Below the pieces are notes generated by a model. It had not been told where the DNA came from. It saw only the letters and a program-made list of their open reading frames with translations, and searched no databases. Below, piece after piece: positions 1 to 11,854 of a stretch of DNA of 64,000 nt. Positions within the stretch are counted from its first letter, which is position 1, and each line of letters opens with the position of its first letter. The stretch spans positions 4,184,001 to 4,248,000 of the forward strand of contig NZ_JAMCOS010000001.1 in the NCBI RefSeq assembly GCF_028069655.1, written 5' to 3'. The DNA is from Acidovorax sp. NCPPB 4044 (GTDB lineage: Bacteria; Pseudomonadota; Gammaproteobacteria; Burkholderiales; Burkholderiaceae_C). Made by a program: the position numbers and the translations under genes.

Positions 1-214
1 CGCGGCGCAGATCCCCTTCAATGGTGAACTGAGCGATCTGGTCGCGGATTTTCTCGAGATCGCCATCCGTCAGATCCTTGATCTTCTTGGAGTAAGCGAT
101 GCCACAGCCTTCGCAGATCTTGCGAGCGCGGGTGCGACCGATGCCATAGATAGCCGTCAGGCCAATTTCAGCATGCTGATGCGGCGGAATGTTGATGCCA
201 GCGATACGTGCCAT
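1..214 (-). CDS. rpsM: 30S ribosomal protein S13, N-terminal part (cut by window edge)
   Basis: The first 71 codons of S13 read leftward from the ATG at 214 and run off the window. The start [18 protein letters not shown] and the following [12 protein letters not shown] stretch are typical of S13, the small-subunit head protein that contacts P-site tRNA and forms an inter-subunit bridge. It is the last gene visible in the spc-type operon, 21 bp after rpmJ, so it is almost certainly cotranscribed with it. Only the N-terminal helical region is visible; nothing can be said about the basic C-terminal tail. Identity is very secure. Confidence 0.97.
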   Translation of the reverse strand, partial: MARIAGINIPPHQHAEIGLTAIYGIGRTRARKICEGCGIAYSKKIKDLTDGDLEKIRDQIAQFTIEGDLRR

Positions 215-235
215 TTGCGTCCTCTAAACTTTCAA

Positions 236-349
236 TCAACCTTGGCGCTGCTTATGGCGCATGTCCGTGCAGATAACCCGCACGACACCCTTGCGGCGGA
301 TGATCTTGCAGTTGCGGCAGATTTTCTTGACCGAAGCCGAAACTCTCAT
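236..349 (-). CDS. rpmJ: 50S ribosomal protein L36
   Basis: A 37-codon gene with start [15 protein letters not shown] and end RHKQRQG. It is the zinc-ribbon (C+) form: Cys11, Cys14, Cys27 and His32 are all present, the usual L36 zinc ligands. L36 binds 23S rRNA of the large subunit. A good Shine-Dalgarno (AGGAGAG) lies just upstream of the ATG. The gene sits between secY (142 bp upstream) and rpsM (21 bp downstream), the usual position. infA, often found between secY and rpmJ in Burkholderiales, is not here because the gap is too short to hold it. Confidence 0.96.
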   Translation of the reverse strand: MRVSASVKKICRNCKIIRRKGVVRVICTDMRHKQRQG

Positions 350-491
350 TTCACTCTCCTAAAACTGTTCCATTCGTTCCGGCCACGCGGAACACACCTA
401 CGTGCCCGCGATGGTTCGAAGGGCATCGTTAACCGTCACATCTGGAGGCGAACCCACGACTATAGCGCATCCGCCCCCATTCCACCAGACC

Positions 492-1811
492 TCAGGTGCC
501 CGGCGTTGCTTTGAAGTTGGCCTTTTTCAACAGCGATTCGTACTGCTGGGACATCATGTAGTTCTGCACTTGAGCCATGAAATCCATGGTCACCACGACG
601 ATGATCAACAGTGACGTACCGCCGAAATAGAAAGGCACGTTGTATTTCAGGATCAGGAATTCGGGCAACAAGCAGACGAAAGTGATGTACACCGCGCCAG
701 CCAAAGTCAACCGCACCAGGATCTTGTCGATATAACGGGCAGTTTGCTCACCCGGGCGAATACCAGGAATGAACGCACCGCTTTTCTTCAAGTTATCTGC
801 AGTTTCACGACTATTGAAAACCAACGCCGTGTAAAAAAAGCAGAAAAACACAATCGCAGCAGCGTAGAACATCACATAGATGGGTTGACCCGGAGTCAAC
901 GCTCCAGAGATGTCCCGCAGCCACCGCATCGACTCACCAGCACTGAACCAGTTCACCACGGTCGCAGGCAACAGAATGATTGACGATGCGAAAATGGGAG
1001 GAATCACCCCAGCCATGTTCAGTTTCAGTGGTAGATGCGATGACTGCCCGCCATACACCTTGTTGCCCACCTGTCGACGCGCATAATTCACGAGGATCTT
1101 GCGCTGCCCACGCTCTACGAACACAACGAAATAGGTCACCAGTGCAACCACGATCACGATGAAGATGGCAGCCAATATGCTCATCGCACCTGTGCGGACA
1201 AGCTCCAGCAAACCACCGATCGAACTCGGCAAGCCAGCGGCTATTCCCGAAAAGATCAAAATAGAAATGCCGTTACCCAAACCGCGTTCAGTGATCTGCT
1301 CACCCAACCACATCAGAAACATGGTGCCAGCCGTGAGGCTGATGACAGCAGTAAGGCGAAAACCAAAACCAGGACTCAAGACGAGCCCCGCAGAGCTTTC
1401 CAGCGCTACGGCAATTCCAAAAGATTGAAAAATTGCCAGTCCAAGCGTTCCGTAACGCGTGTATTGGGTAATTTTCCGCCTTCCAGCCTCACCTTCTTTC
1501 TTCAACTGTTCGAACGTGGGGATCACGTAGGTCATCAGTTGCATGATGATCGATGCCGATATGTAAGGCATGATCCCCAAAGCAAATACTGTGAACCGGG
1601 AAAGTGCCCCCCCCGAGAACATATTGAAAAGGTTAAGGATTCCACCCTGCTGGCCACTGAACAGCTGCTGCAACTGGGCAGGATCAATGCCTGGCACCGG
1701 AATGTGCGCTCCGATGCGATAGACGATCAAAGCCAGCAGCAAGAAAACCAGCCGACGACGAAGATCGCCGAATTTTCCGGTTTTTGCAATCGACGCTGCA
1801 CTGGTAGCCAC
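492..1811 (-). CDS. secY: Protein translocase subunit SecY
   Basis: 439 residues, normal length for SecY, the pore subunit of the SecYEG inner-membrane channel that exports unfolded proteins with SecA and inserts membrane proteins. The sequence begins [20 protein letters not shown] and shows ten hydrophobic segments. The plug and pore region IPVPGIDP follows TM1, and the cytoplasmic loop after TM4 carries [14 protein letters not shown], a SecY hallmark. It lies 26 bp after rplO, so it is cotranscribed with the ribosomal genes, as in other bacteria. Start choice is the only in-frame ATG compatible with the conserved N-terminus. Confidence 0.98.
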   Translation of the reverse strand: MATSAASIAKTGKFGDLRRRLVFLLLALIVYRIGAHIPVPGIDPAQLQQLFSGQQGGILNLFNMFSGGALSRFTVFALGIMPYISASIIMQLMTYVIPTFEQLKKEGEAGRRKITQYTRYGTLGLAIFQSFGIAVALESSAGLVLSPGFGFRLTAVISLTAGTMFLMWLGEQITERGLGNGISILIFSGIAAGLPSSIGGLLELVRTGAMSILAAIFIVIVVALVTYFVVFVERGQRKILVNYARRQVGNKVYGGQSSHLPLKLNMAGVIPPIFASSIILLPATVVNWFSAGESMRWLRDISGALTPGQPIYVMFYAAAIVFFCFFYTALVFNSRETADNLKKSGAFIPGIRPGEQTARYIDKILVRLTLAGAVYITFVCLLPEFLILKYNVPFYFGGTSLLIIVVVTMDFMAQVQNYMMSQQYESLLKKANFKATPGT

Positions 1812-1837
1812 TGATGCGTTCCTTCTTCAGTCTGCAA

Positions 1838-2269
1838 TCAGGCCAAGCTGCCGCCAGCTGCTTCGATTGCCGCCTTCGCGCCAGCCGTCGCACCGACACC
1901 ATTCAGCTTCACGGCTTTGGTGATCTCGCCACTCTTGATGACCTTAACCACCTTGACCATTTCGCCTACCAGACCAGCACGCTTCAGCGCGAGGACATCG
2001 ACGTCTGCAAGATCGAGCTGTTGCAACGCGCTCAGCGTCACTTCGGCATTGAACTTGAGCAGATGCGACTTGAAACCACGCTTGGGCAGACGGCGTTGCA
2101 GAGGCATTTGACCGCCTTCGAAACCCACCTTGTGGTAACCACCCGAACGAGATTTTTGACCCTTGTGACCCCGGCCAGCGGTCTTTCCGAGACCGGAACC
2201 GATACCACGGCCGACCCGGCGCTTGGCATGTTTCGCGCCTTCCGCGGGCTTGATGCTATTGAGTTCCAT
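1838..2269 (-). CDS. rplO: 50S ribosomal protein L15
   Basis: 143 residues from the ATG at 2269 (MELNSIKPA). The reading frame also offers an ATG at 2272 and a TTG at 2275. An AGAGG Shine-Dalgarno is six bases from the 2269 ATG and too close to the other two, which decides the start. L15 is a late-assembly large-subunit protein. The basic Gly-rich N-terminus with [19 protein letters not shown] is diagnostic. It is ten bases after rpmD and 26 bases before secY in the spc operon. Confidence 0.97.
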   Translation of the reverse strand: MELNSIKPAEGAKHAKRRVGRGIGSGLGKTAGRGHKGQKSRSGGYHKVGFEGGQMPLQRRLPKRGFKSHLLKFNAEVTLSALQQLDLADVDVLALKRAGLVGEMVKVVKVIKSGEITKAVKLNGVGATAGAKAAIEAAGGSLA

Positions 2270-2279
2270 CATCAACCTC

Positions 2280-2462
2280 TCAGAGGACCTTGACCAGGTA
2301 ACTGATCTTGTTAATCATGCCGCGCACTTCGGGAGAGTCCTTCAGTTCGCTGACGCTGTTGAGCTTGCGCAGGCCCAGGCCACGCACGGTGGCGCGGTGG
2401 GATTCCTTGGTGCCAATGGGGCTGCGCACCAGTTGCACCTTGATGGTTTGTTGCGTTGTCAT
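2280..2462 (-). CDS. rpmD: 50S ribosomal protein L30
   Basis: 60 residues from the ATG at 2462 ([17 protein letters not shown]), the standard bacterial short L30. The open frame extends 16 codons further upstream into rpsE, but that extension has no L30 similarity. The conserved motif [12 protein letters not shown] is present. It sits between rpsE (13 bp) and rplO (10 bp) and binds 23S rRNA of the large subunit. Confidence 0.96.
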   Translation of the reverse strand: MTTQQTIKVQLVRSPIGTKESHRATVRGLGLRKLNSVSELKDSPEVRGMINKISYLVKVL

Positions 2463-2475
2463 TGCACGACTCCGA

Positions 2476-2997
2476 TCAGGCGGTGAAGAGTTCTTCGACC
2501 GTCTTGCCACGCTTGGCAGCCACTTCGCCCGGCGTAGTGGAATTGGTCAATGCATCGAACGTTGCACGGACCATGTTGTAAGGGTTCGAAGAGCCATGGC
2601 TCTTGGCCACGATGTCGGTGATACCCATTACTTCGAACACGGCCCGCATTGGTCCGCCTGCGATGATGCCGGTACCCTTGGGAGCGGGAGCCATCATCAC
2701 GACAGCTGCACCATGGTGTCCCGTGACACCGTGATGAATGGTTCCGCTTTTCAGGGAAACCTTCACCATGTTGCGACGCGCTTCTTCCATGGCCTTCTGC
2801 ACGGCAGCAGGAACTTCCTTGGATTTGCCCTTGCCCATGCCCACACGACCATCGCCATCACCGACCACCGTCAATGCGGCAAAGCCGAGAATACGGCCAC
2901 CCTTCACAACTTTGGTCACGCGGTTGACCGCGATCATTTTTTCGCGCAGACCGTCGTCACGACCTTCGTCTTGCACTTTGGGTTGAAATTTCGCCAT
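2476..2997 (-). CDS. rpsE: 30S ribosomal protein S5
   Basis: 173 residues, typical length. S5 lies at the mRNA entry side of the small subunit and affects decoding fidelity. The N-terminal double-stranded RNA-binding-like domain contains [16 protein letters not shown], and the C-terminal half has the expected [13 protein letters not shown] loop and [11 protein letters not shown]. It starts MAKFQPKVQ at 2997 and is spaced 17 bp from rplR and 13 bp from rpmD in the operon. Confidence 0.97.
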   Translation of the reverse strand: MAKFQPKVQDEGRDDGLREKMIAVNRVTKVVKGGRILGFAALTVVGDGDGRVGMGKGKSKEVPAAVQKAMEEARRNMVKVSLKSGTIHHGVTGHHGAAVVMMAPAPKGTGIIAGGPMRAVFEVMGITDIVAKSHGSSNPYNMVRATFDALTNSTTPGEVAAKRGKTVEELFTA

Positions 2998-3014
2998 TTT
3001 TAATTCCGTTCCGC

Positions 3015-3380
3015 TTAGAACTGCAGGCCGGCTTCACGCGCGGCTTCTGCCAAGGCCTTCACGCGGCCGTGATATGCGAATCCAGCGCGATCAAATGCGA
3101 CTTTTTCGATGCCGGCAGCCTTGGCTTTTTCGGCAATGCGCTTACCGATCAGTTGGGCTGCAGTGGCATTGCCACCTTTGCCAGAGCCGCCCAATTCCTT
3201 GCGGACTTCGGCTTCTGCGGTAGATGCGCTGGCAATCACGCGGCTGCCGTCGTCGGAAATCACGCTGGCATAGATGTGGAGGTTCGTACGATTCACCGTC
3301 AGACGAACAACGCCTTGCTGCGCAATGCGAATGCGCGTCTGACGCGAACGACGAAGACGCTGCTCTTTCTTGGTCAACAT
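3015..3380 (-). CDS. rplR: 50S ribosomal protein L18
   Basis: 121 residues, normal L18 length. L18 binds 5S rRNA together with L5 in the central protuberance. The basic N-terminus [16 protein letters not shown], the core [13 protein letters not shown] and the C-terminal [20 protein letters not shown] are characteristic. Spacing is 11 bp after rplF and 17 bp before rpsE, so translation is likely coupled within the operon. Confidence 0.97.
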   Translation of the reverse strand: MLTKKEQRLRRSRQTRIRIAQQGVVRLTVNRTNLHIYASVISDDGSRVIASASTAEAEVRKELGGSGKGGNATAAQLIGKRIAEKAKAAGIEKVAFDRAGFAYHGRVKALAEAAREAGLQF

Positions 3381-3391
3381 GTTGCAGCTCC

Positions 3392-3925
3392 TTACTTCTT
3401 CTTGGTCTCTTTGATCGTGACTTTTTCGTCCGCATAGCGAATACCCTTGCCCTTGTAGGGCTCAGGAGGACGAACAGCACGGATTTCAGCAGCCAGCTGG
3501 CCGACACGCTGACGATCTGCACCCTTGATCACGATTTCCGTCGGGGAAGGCGTGGCCACGGTAATGCCTACGGGCATGTCGAAATTCACAGGATGCGAGA
3601 AACCGACATTCAGATTCAGTTTGGCACCCGAGGCCTGGGCCTTGTATCCCACACCGATCAGGTTCAGCTTCTTCTCGAAACCCTTGCTCACGCCCAGCAC
3701 CATGTTGTTCACGAGCTGGCGGATGGTACCGCTCATGGCATTGGCTTCGCGAGAATCATTGACAGGCTCGAAGCTGAGCTTGCCGTCTTTGTTGGTGATC
3801 TTGACCAGGCGGTTCTGAGCGACGGACAGCGTACCGCCCGAGCCTTTCACGCTGACCTGATCTTCCGTGATGGACACATCCACTCCATTGGGGATGGCCA
3901 CCGGCATTTTTCCTACGCGGGACAT
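3392..3925 (-). CDS. rplF: 50S ribosomal protein L6
   Basis: 177 residues with the two-fold repeated L6 fold; start [17 protein letters not shown]. The C-terminal signature [15 protein letters not shown] identifies it. L6 sits near the GTPase-associated centre and the sarcin-ricin loop. It is 22 bp after rpsH and 11 bp before rplR. Confidence 0.97.
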   Translation of the reverse strand: MSRVGKMPVAIPNGVDVSITEDQVSVKGSGGTLSVAQNRLVKITNKDGKLSFEPVNDSREANAMSGTIRQLVNNMVLGVSKGFEKKLNLIGVGYKAQASGAKLNLNVGFSHPVNFDMPVGITVATPSPTEIVIKGADRQRVGQLAAEIRAVRPPEPYKGKGIRYADEKVTIKETKKK

Positions 3926-3947
3926 TCAGTTTCTCCTCAATGCCACG

Positions 3948-4343
3948 TTAAGCGACGTAGCAAAGCACTTCGCCACCGACACCGGTAGCACGCGCTTTGC
4001 GATCCGTCATCACGCCCTTCGGGGTGGTAACGATTGCCACACCCAGACCGTTCATGACGTTCGGAATGGAATCACGACCCTTGTATACACGCAGTCCAGG
4101 GCGGCTCACGCGCTCGATGCGCTCAATCACCGGACGGCCTGCGTAGTACTTCAGGGAAATTTCGAGTTCGGACTTGTTGCCGTCGGCCTTCACTTGGAAG
4201 CCGTCGATATAACCCTCGTCCTTCAGCACCTGCACAATGGCGATCTTCACCTTGGAAGATGGCACGGACACGGTGGCCTTGGACACCATTTGCGCGTTGC
4301 GAATGCGGGTCAGCAAGTCAGCGATGGGATCACTCATGCTCAT
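3948..4343 (-). CDS. rpsH: 30S ribosomal protein S8
   Basis: 131 residues; start [18 protein letters not shown], end GGEVLCYVA, both diagnostic for S8, a primary 16S rRNA-binding protein of the small-subunit platform. In E. coli S8 represses its own spc operon by binding mRNA near rplE. Whether an S8-binding structure exists here was not assessed. Spacing is 20 bp after rpsN and 22 bp before rplF. Confidence 0.97.
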   Translation of the reverse strand: MSMSDPIADLLTRIRNAQMVSKATVSVPSSKVKIAIVQVLKDEGYIDGFQVKADGNKSELEISLKYYAGRPVIERIERVSRPGLRVYKGRDSIPNVMNGLGVAIVTTPKGVMTDRKARATGVGGEVLCYVA

Positions 4344-4363
4344 GTTGTATCTCTCCTGCCTGC

Positions 4364-4669
4364 TTACCAGCTGGCCTTGGTGACACCCGGGATGTCACCA
4401 GCAAACGCCAGCTCACGGATCTTGGCGCGGGCCAGACCGAATTGACGGAATGTTCCGCGGGGACGACCAGTGATTTCGCAACGATTGCGCTGGCGCGTCG
4501 GGTTGGCATTGCGGGGAAGCTTCTGCAAACCGAGGCGAGCGGCTTCACGCTCCTCGTCACTGCGCTTGGCATCACCGGCAATGGCCTTCAGTTCCGCATA
4601 TTTAGCGGCGTACTTGGCGGCCAGTTTTTCGCGCTTCAGTTCGCGCTGGATCAAAGCTACTTTAGCCAT
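4364..4669 (-). CDS. rpsN: 30S ribosomal protein S14 (zinc-independent form)
   Basis: 101 residues, the long form without the CxxC zinc knuckle; only one cysteine remains in [10 protein letters not shown]. Start [17 protein letters not shown], end [11 protein letters not shown], both typical. S14 assembles late into the small-subunit head. It lies eight bases after rplE and 20 before rpsH. Confidence 0.97.
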   Translation of the reverse strand: MAKVALIQRELKREKLAAKYAAKYAELKAIAGDAKRSDEEREAARLGLQKLPRNANPTRQRNRCEITGRPRGTFRQFGLARAKIRELAFAGDIPGVTKASW

Positions 4670-4677
4670 ACGCTGCC

Positions 4678-5217
4678 TCAGTTCTTGAAGGGGAAACGGA
4701 AGCCAGCGAGAAGCGCCTTGGCTTCTTCATCGGACTTGGCCGTCGTTGTGATGCTGATATTCAGGCCGCGCAGTGCATCCACCTTGTCGTATTCGATTTC
4801 AGGGAAGATGATCTGTTCTTTGACGCCGATGTTGTAGTTGCCCCGGCCGTCGAAAGCACGGCCAGAAATACCACGGAAGTCGCGCACACGCGGCAGAGCG
4901 ACCGTCACGAAACGGTCCAGAAATTCATACATCTGAACGCCACGCAGCGTGACCATGCAGCCGATGGCTTGGCCTTCGCGGATCTTGAAACCCGCAATGG
5001 CTTTCTTTGCCTTGGTGACCACAGGCTTTTGGCCAGCAATCTTGGTCAGATCGGCAACAGCGTTGTCCATGACCTTCTTGTCGGAGACCGCTTCACTCAC
5101 ACCCATGTTCAGGGTGATCTTAGTGAGGCGCGGGACTTCCATTGGCGAGCTGTAGCCGAACTGCTTGGTGAGTTCAGGAACGATTTTTTCGCGGTAGTGT
5201 TGTTGCAGTCGTGCCAT
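4678..5217 (-). CDS. rplE: 50S ribosomal protein L5
   Basis: 179 residues; start [20 protein letters not shown], end [14 protein letters not shown]5 binds 5S rRNA in the central protuberance and contacts P-site tRNA. Conserved [15 protein letters not shown] and [16 protein letters not shown] are present. Nine bases separate it from rplX and eight from rpsN. Confidence 0.97.
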   Translation of the reverse strand: MARLQQHYREKIVPELTKQFGYSSPMEVPRLTKITLNMGVSEAVSDKKVMDNAVADLTKIAGQKPVVTKAKKAIAGFKIREGQAIGCMVTLRGVQMYEFLDRFVTVALPRVRDFRGISGRAFDGRGNYNIGVKEQIIFPEIEYDKVDALRGLNISITTTAKSDEEAKALLAGFRFPFKN

Positions 5218-5226
5218 GTTGACTCC

Positions 5227-5547
5227 TTAGGCCGCCTTGATTTCAGCACCGCTGGACTTGAACACGCGAACGCGCGAACCATCCGCCTGCACTTTGACGC
5301 CCACTCGATCGGCCTTGCCAGTGGCGACATTGAAAATGGCCACATTGGACTGATGAATCGGCATTGCCTTTTCCACGATGCCGCCGGTCGTACCCTTCAT
5401 GGGGTTGGGCTTCACGTGCTTCTTGACCAAATTGATGCCGTCGATGACCAGGAAAGAGTCATCTTTGCGCAGCGACACCGTGCCGCGCTTGCCTTTGTCG
5501 CGCCCGGTAAGCACGATCACTTCGTCGCCCTTGCGAATCTTGTTCAT
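5227..5547 (-). CDS. rplX: 50S ribosomal protein L24
   Basis: 106 residues with an N-terminal KOW motif ([19 protein letters not shown]). L24 is an assembly initiator that binds near the 5' end of 23S rRNA and lines the exit tunnel. The start [10 protein letters not shown] is clear. It lies nine bases after rplN and nine before rplE. Confidence 0.97.
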   Translation of the reverse strand: MNKIRKGDEVIVLTGRDKGKRGTVSLRKDDSFLVIDGINLVKKHVKPNPMKGTTGGIVEKAMPIHQSNVAIFNVATGKADRVGVKVQADGSRVRVFKSSGAEIKAA

Positions 5548-5556
5548 GGCGCGTCC

Positions 5557-5925
5557 TCAGAGAACTTCGGGAGCCAGGGACACGATCTTCATGAAGCGCT
5601 CCGTACGCAGTTCACGCGTCACGGGGCCGAAGATGCGGGTGCCGATGGGCTCCAGCTTTGCATTGAGCAACACTGCTGCGTTGCCATCGAATTTGACGAG
5701 CGAGCCATCACCGCGACGGATGCCCTTGGCGGTACGAACCACCACTGCGCTATAGACCTCGCCCTTCTTGACGCGGCCGCGCGGAGCAGCTTCCTTGATG
5801 CTCACCTTGATGATGTCGCCCACGCTGGCATAACGACGCTTGGAACCACCCAGCACCTTGATGCACAGGACGGACTTCGCGCCGGTATTGTCGGCAACGT
5901 CTAACCGAGTTTCTGTCTGGATCAT
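5557..5925 (-). CDS. rplN: 50S ribosomal protein L14, first gene of the spc operon here
   Basis: 122 residues from the ATG at 5925 ([17 protein letters not shown]). The open frame runs seven codons further upstream, but only this start matches the family. L14 is a beta-barrel protein of the subunit interface. In most bacteria rpsQ of the S10 operon lies directly upstream; here the next gene upstream is the unrelated glpD, 189 bp away. rplN therefore appears to open its own transcription unit, with a hairpin-rich leader. Confidence 0.97.
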   Translation of the reverse strand: MIQTETRLDVADNTGAKSVLCIKVLGGSKRRYASVGDIIKVSIKEAAPRGRVKKGEVYSAVVVRTAKGIRRGDGSLVKFDGNAAVLLNAKLEPIGTRIFGPVTRELRTERFMKIVSLAPEVL

Positions 5926-5958
5926 TTCAATATTCCCAACTTGCACCAGAAGATCAAC

Positions 5959-5981
5959 GGCCCTGAAAACTTCTCAGGGCC
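5959..5981 (-). promoter_or_regulatory. Leader hairpin upstream of rplN
   Basis: Perfect 8-bp inverted repeat GGCCCTGA / TCAGGGCC with a 7-nt loop, 33 bases upstream of the rplN ATG. No T-run follows on either strand, so it is not an obvious intrinsic terminator. It may be a leader structure or a remnant of a terminator from a former upstream operon. Confidence 0.5.
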
Positions 5982-6015
5982 GCGCATCAGCCAGTCAGTC
6001 TTGGGCCCGTCGTCC

Positions 6016-6038
6016 GCGGTGCAAACCATTTGCACCGC
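6016..6038 (-). promoter_or_regulatory. Perfect 10-bp palindrome in the rplN leader
   Basis: GCGGTGCAAA and TTTGCACCGC flank a 3-nt spacer, giving a perfect dyad of 23 bp. It could be an RNA hairpin or an operator. No T-tract follows. It lies about 90 bp upstream of rplN and about 76 bp beyond the glpD stop. Function is not known. Confidence 0.45.
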
Positions 6039-6076
6039 TTCCCGCTGGGCAGAAATCCGCGTAGAGAAACGCGAAG

Positions 6077-6105
6077 CCCTCGATTCTTTCAAAAAAGAGC
6101 GAGGG
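6077..6105 (-). terminator. Probable glpD terminator
   Basis: On the minus strand, just after the glpD stop, CCCTCG pairs with CGAGGG and, inside it, TCTTT pairs with AAAGA. The stem is good but the following sequence is not T-rich, so termination may be partial or need another factor. Confidence 0.4.
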
Positions 6106-6114
6106 AGTCAATAC

Positions 6115-7710
6115 TTATTGAGGTATGGAGAGGTATTGCGTCGCCAAAACCTCGAAGTCAGCGAGCTGCGGGTCCGTCCCCAACTCTTCCTGCAGGATTC
6201 CGGCGACCGCGGGAGCAAGGCTGCGGGCCAACCCGGCGTCCAGGAACAGCAGTCGACTGCGACGGGCCAGCATGTCTTCCACCGTACAGGCGTATTCGTG
6301 GCGCACCGCGAAGCGGACCATTGCCTCCGACAGTCCCGGAGCCAGCCACCGCTGCGACCCATTGAGCGTGTTCAGCAGTTCCGACTCGCTACCGTAGGAG
6401 TGCGGCCCCTGGGCCTCGTGCATTCCATGCGGTACGGGACCGCTCGGAGCCCCTACGACGGGCAGGCGCCGCGTGACACCACCGGGGCGTTCCGCCAGCA
6501 GGCCGGCGGAGAAGCATTTTTGCAACACATCTTCCGCCATGGCCCGATAAGTGGTCCATTTGCCGCCCGTCACGGTCACCAGGCCGCTGGCGCTGGCCAG
6601 CACGGTGTGTTCACGGCTGATGCTTTTGGTATTGCCGCCTTCGTCATCCGAAGGGCGCACCAGGGGGCGAAGGCCCACCCAGATGCTGCGCACGTCGGAA
6701 ACCGCCGGCGCACGGGTCAGGTAACGGGCCGATTCTTTCAGGATGAATGCCGCCTCTTCCTTGAACGGCAAAGGCTCGCGCTCCAGGTCCTTGCGAGGGC
6801 TGTCGGTCGTGCCCAGGATGATCTTGCCCAGCCACGGCACGGCAAAGAGAACCCGGCCATCGGCCGTCTTGGGCACCATCAACGCGTGGTCGGAGGGCAG
6901 GAACTCGCGGTCCACCACCATGTGGACACCCTGGCTGGGCGCCACGATGGGCCGGGCCGGGCGGCCGAGCGCCTCGGCATCCTGTTGCCGCAAGCCATCG
7001 ACCCACACGCCAGTGGCGTTCACGACGCAGCGCGCACGGACGGTGTAACGCGCACCGGTCTCTGCATCCTCGCAAGTGAAACCAGCCACCTTGCCCTGGT
7101 CGTGGATGAGTTCACGGGCGGGGCAGTAGTTGACCAGCAAGGCGCCGCGAAGCGCGGCCGTGCGCGCCAGGGCCAGCGCCAGACGGGCATCGTCGAACTG
7201 CCCGTCCCAGTATTTGACGCCCCCCTTGAGGCCTTCGCGGCGCACTGTGGGCAGCAGGCGGAGGGTGCCGTCACGCCCCAGGAATTCGGTGGCCCCCAGC
7301 CCAGCCTTGCCCGCCAGCAGGTCATAGGCTTTCAGGCCCAGGCCGTAGAACGGCGTCTCCCAGTGGTGGTAGGACGGCATGACGAAGGGCAGTGGCTGCG
7401 CCAGGTGCGGCGCATTGCCGAGCAGCGTGGTCCGCTCATGCAAGGCTTCGCGCACGAGCGATATGTTGCCCTGGGCCAGATAGCGGACTCCGCCATGCAC
7501 CAGCTTGGTCGCGCGCGAGGACGTCCCTTTGGCGAAGTCGTGCGACTCCACCAGCACGACGCTGAAACCACGGGCAGCGGCATCGAGGGCCACGCCCAGA
7601 CCCGTCGCACCGCCGCCGATGACTGCCAGGTCGTAATGCCGGGGCTCGGCAAGCCGCGCCAGGAGTTGGGCGCGCACGGTAGGCAGGGGCACTTGGGGGG
7701 GAGTGGTCAT
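6115..7710 (-). CDS. glpD: Glycerol-3-phosphate dehydrogenase (FAD, aerobic)
   Basis: 531 residues from the ATG at 7710; a TTG seven codons upstream is possible but has no better ribosome site. The enzyme oxidises glycerol-3-phosphate to dihydroxyacetone phosphate at the inner membrane and passes electrons to quinone. The FAD-binding GGGATG Rossmann loop is at about residues 32-37, followed by the conserved SRATKLVHGGVRYL. The C-terminal DAO_C-type domain is present. It is the last gene of the glpS-T-P-Q-U-V-D cluster, 147 bp after glpV. Together with GlpK (encoded divergently) it completes the uptake, phosphorylation and oxidation route for glycerol. Confidence 0.96.
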   Translation of the reverse strand: MTTPPQVPLPTVRAQLLARLAEPRHYDLAVIGGGATGLGVALDAAARGFSVVLVESHDFAKGTSSRATKLVHGGVRYLAQGNISLVREALHERTTLLGNAPHLAQPLPFVMPSYHHWETPFYGLGLKAYDLLAGKAGLGATEFLGRDGTLRLLPTVRREGLKGGVKYWDGQFDDARLALALARTAALRGALLVNYCPARELIHDQGKVAGFTCEDAETGARYTVRARCVVNATGVWVDGLRQQDAEALGRPARPIVAPSQGVHMVVDREFLPSDHALMVPKTADGRVLFAVPWLGKIILGTTDSPRKDLEREPLPFKEEAAFILKESARYLTRAPAVSDVRSIWVGLRPLVRPSDDEGGNTKSISREHTVLASASGLVTVTGGKWTTYRAMAEDVLQKCFSAGLLAERPGGVTRRLPVVGAPSGPVPHGMHEAQGPHSYGSESELLNTLNGSQRWLAPGLSEAMVRFAVRHEYACTVEDMLARRSRLLFLDAGLARSLAPAVAGILQEELGTDPQLADFEVLATQYLSIPQ

Positions 7711-7742
7711 GGGTATGAATTGTCCATCCAACGGGGGAACAT

Positions 7743-7821
7743 CCTAGGGTTTACCCCAGGATCTCCCTATAAAAGCAGGTTTCCCGCTCCATCCCTCATT
7801 CACAGGGCCGGGCGGGAAACC
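7743..7821 (-). promoter_or_regulatory. glpV-glpD intergenic structures
   Basis: This gap holds two inverted repeats: a 10-bp perfect one (GGTTTCCCGC at 7778-7787 with GCGGGAAACC at 7812-7821) and a shorter near-palindrome at 7743-7760 containing GGGTAAACC on the minus strand. The same GGGTAA(A/G)CCTT-like word occurs in both TTCG-rich control regions of this regulon (around 14,121-14,133 and 15,709-15,721). The elements may set the glpD level separately from the transporter genes. This is inference. Confidence 0.4.
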
Positions 7822-7857
7822 GTCGGGGTCAGCAGCGGCCCCGAGGGCCGCCGACGG

Positions 7858-9591
<1,734 letters not shown>

Positions 9592-9693
9592 GACTGTCTC
9601 CTCATTTGGTGGTGTCCCCTGCTGTCACTTGCAACCGGCCGCCGGCCCCGGGGATCGGGGGACCGCTCGGCCAACGAAACACGATCCGGCGCC

Positions 9694-10002
9694 TCAGCCC
9701 TTGCGCAGGACGAGCCCCAGCACGAGCATCGAAAGCACGAAGCTGATCCACACGGTGGGCTCCTGCTCCAGCTTCATCCACTCGGTGATGCGGCCGGACA
9801 GGCCGACGAAGGCGAGGTTGATGTAGGCCGCCGTGAGCAGCCCGATGAAGAGCCGGTCGCCGCGCGTGGTGGCGATGGGCAGGAAGCCCTTGCGCAGCGT
9901 CGTGGGCGATCGGACCTCCCACACGGTCATGCCGACGAGCATGAGCACGATGCAGACGAAAAACACGGCCACGGGCGTGGTCCAGGCCATCCAGTCAAAC
10001 AT
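9694..10002 (-). CDS. glpU: Small membrane protein of the glycerol transporter (DUF2160 type)
   Basis: 102 residues from MFDWMAWTTPVAVFF at 10002; the open frame continues upstream but without family features. Three hydrophobic segments are visible (about residues 8-26, 49-66 and 80-96). A small DUF2160-type protein is always found between the permease and binding-protein genes in GlpSTPQUV clusters. Its exact role is unknown; it is presumably an accessory subunit in the inner membrane. It is 150 bp after glpQ and 102 bp before glpV. Confidence 0.82.
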   Translation of the reverse strand: MFDWMAWTTPVAVFFVCIVLMLVGMTVWEVRSPTTLRKGFLPIATTRGDRLFIGLLTAAYINLAFVGLSGRITEWMKLEQEPTVWISFVLSMLVLGLVLRKG

Positions 10003-10152
10003 TGCGGCCTCCCCGGGCGTCTGCGGCGCTTCCCGCCGGGGAGATGCAGCCGGTGGCCGGGCGAAGCCCATTCCGCGGTGTCCGCTGGCCTGGGGCGCAT
10101 CGCACGTGATGCGGAGAAAGTGTGTAGTTCATGGTTCTTTTTCCCCTTCACG

Positions 10153-10957
10153 CTAGACGCGGCCCATCGCGAAGCCTTTGGCGATGTAGTGGCGCACGAA
10201 CCAGATCACGATGGCGCCGGGCACGATGGTCAACACGCCCGCCGCGGCCAGCGTGGCCCAGTCCATGCCCGATGCGCTCACGGTGCGCGTCATGGTGGCC
10301 ACGATGGGCTTGGCGTTGACGCTGGTGAGCGTGCGCGCCAGCAGCAGCTCGACCCAGCTGAACATGAAGCAGAAGAACGCCGCCACGCCCACGCCGGCCT
10401 TGATGAGCGGCAGGAAGATCGTGAGGAAGAACCGCGGAAAGCTGTAGCCGTCGATGTAGGCCGTCTCGTCGATCTCGCGCGGAATGCCGCTCATGAAGCC
10501 TTCGAGGATCCAGACCGCCAGCGGCACGTTGAAGAGCAGGTGCGCGAGCGCCACCGCGATGTGCGTATCCATCAGCCCCACGGTGGTGTAGAGCTGGAAG
10601 AAAGGCAGCAGGAACACCGCGGGCGGCGTCATGCGGTTGGTCAGCAGCCAGAAGAAGATGTGCTTGTCGCCCAGGAACTGGTAACGAGAGAAGGCATAGG
10701 CCGCCGGCAGCGCCACGGTGATCGAGATCACCGTGTTGATGGCCACGTAGATCAGGCTGTTGATGTAGCCCGAGTACCAGGATTCGTCCGTGAAGATGGT
10801 CTTGTAGTTGTCCCAGGTGAAATGCTGGGGAACGAACGAGAAGGTGGACAGGATCTCCGCGTTCGTCTTGAAACTCATGTTCACCATCCAGTAGATGGGC
10901 AGGAGCGCGAAGACGAGGTAGGCGATCAGGAACAGGTTGCGCTTGCGGAAGCGGTTC

Positions 10958-10965
<8 letters not shown>
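10153..10965 (-). CDS. glpQ: Glycerol ABC transporter permease
   Basis: 270 residues with six predicted membrane helices and the MalG-type C-terminal layout. The EAA loop that docks on the ATPase is visible as DETAYIDGYSFPRFFLTIFLP. The gene overlaps the end of glpP by eight bases, so the two permeases are translationally coupled and probably form the heterodimeric channel. Confidence 0.9.

Positions 10966-11850
<885 letters not shown>

Positions 11851-11854
<4 letters not shown>

Noticed and set aside
350..491. infA between secY and rpmJ
   Set aside because: The gap is only 142 bp; infA needs about 219 bp and no IF-1-like sequence is visible.
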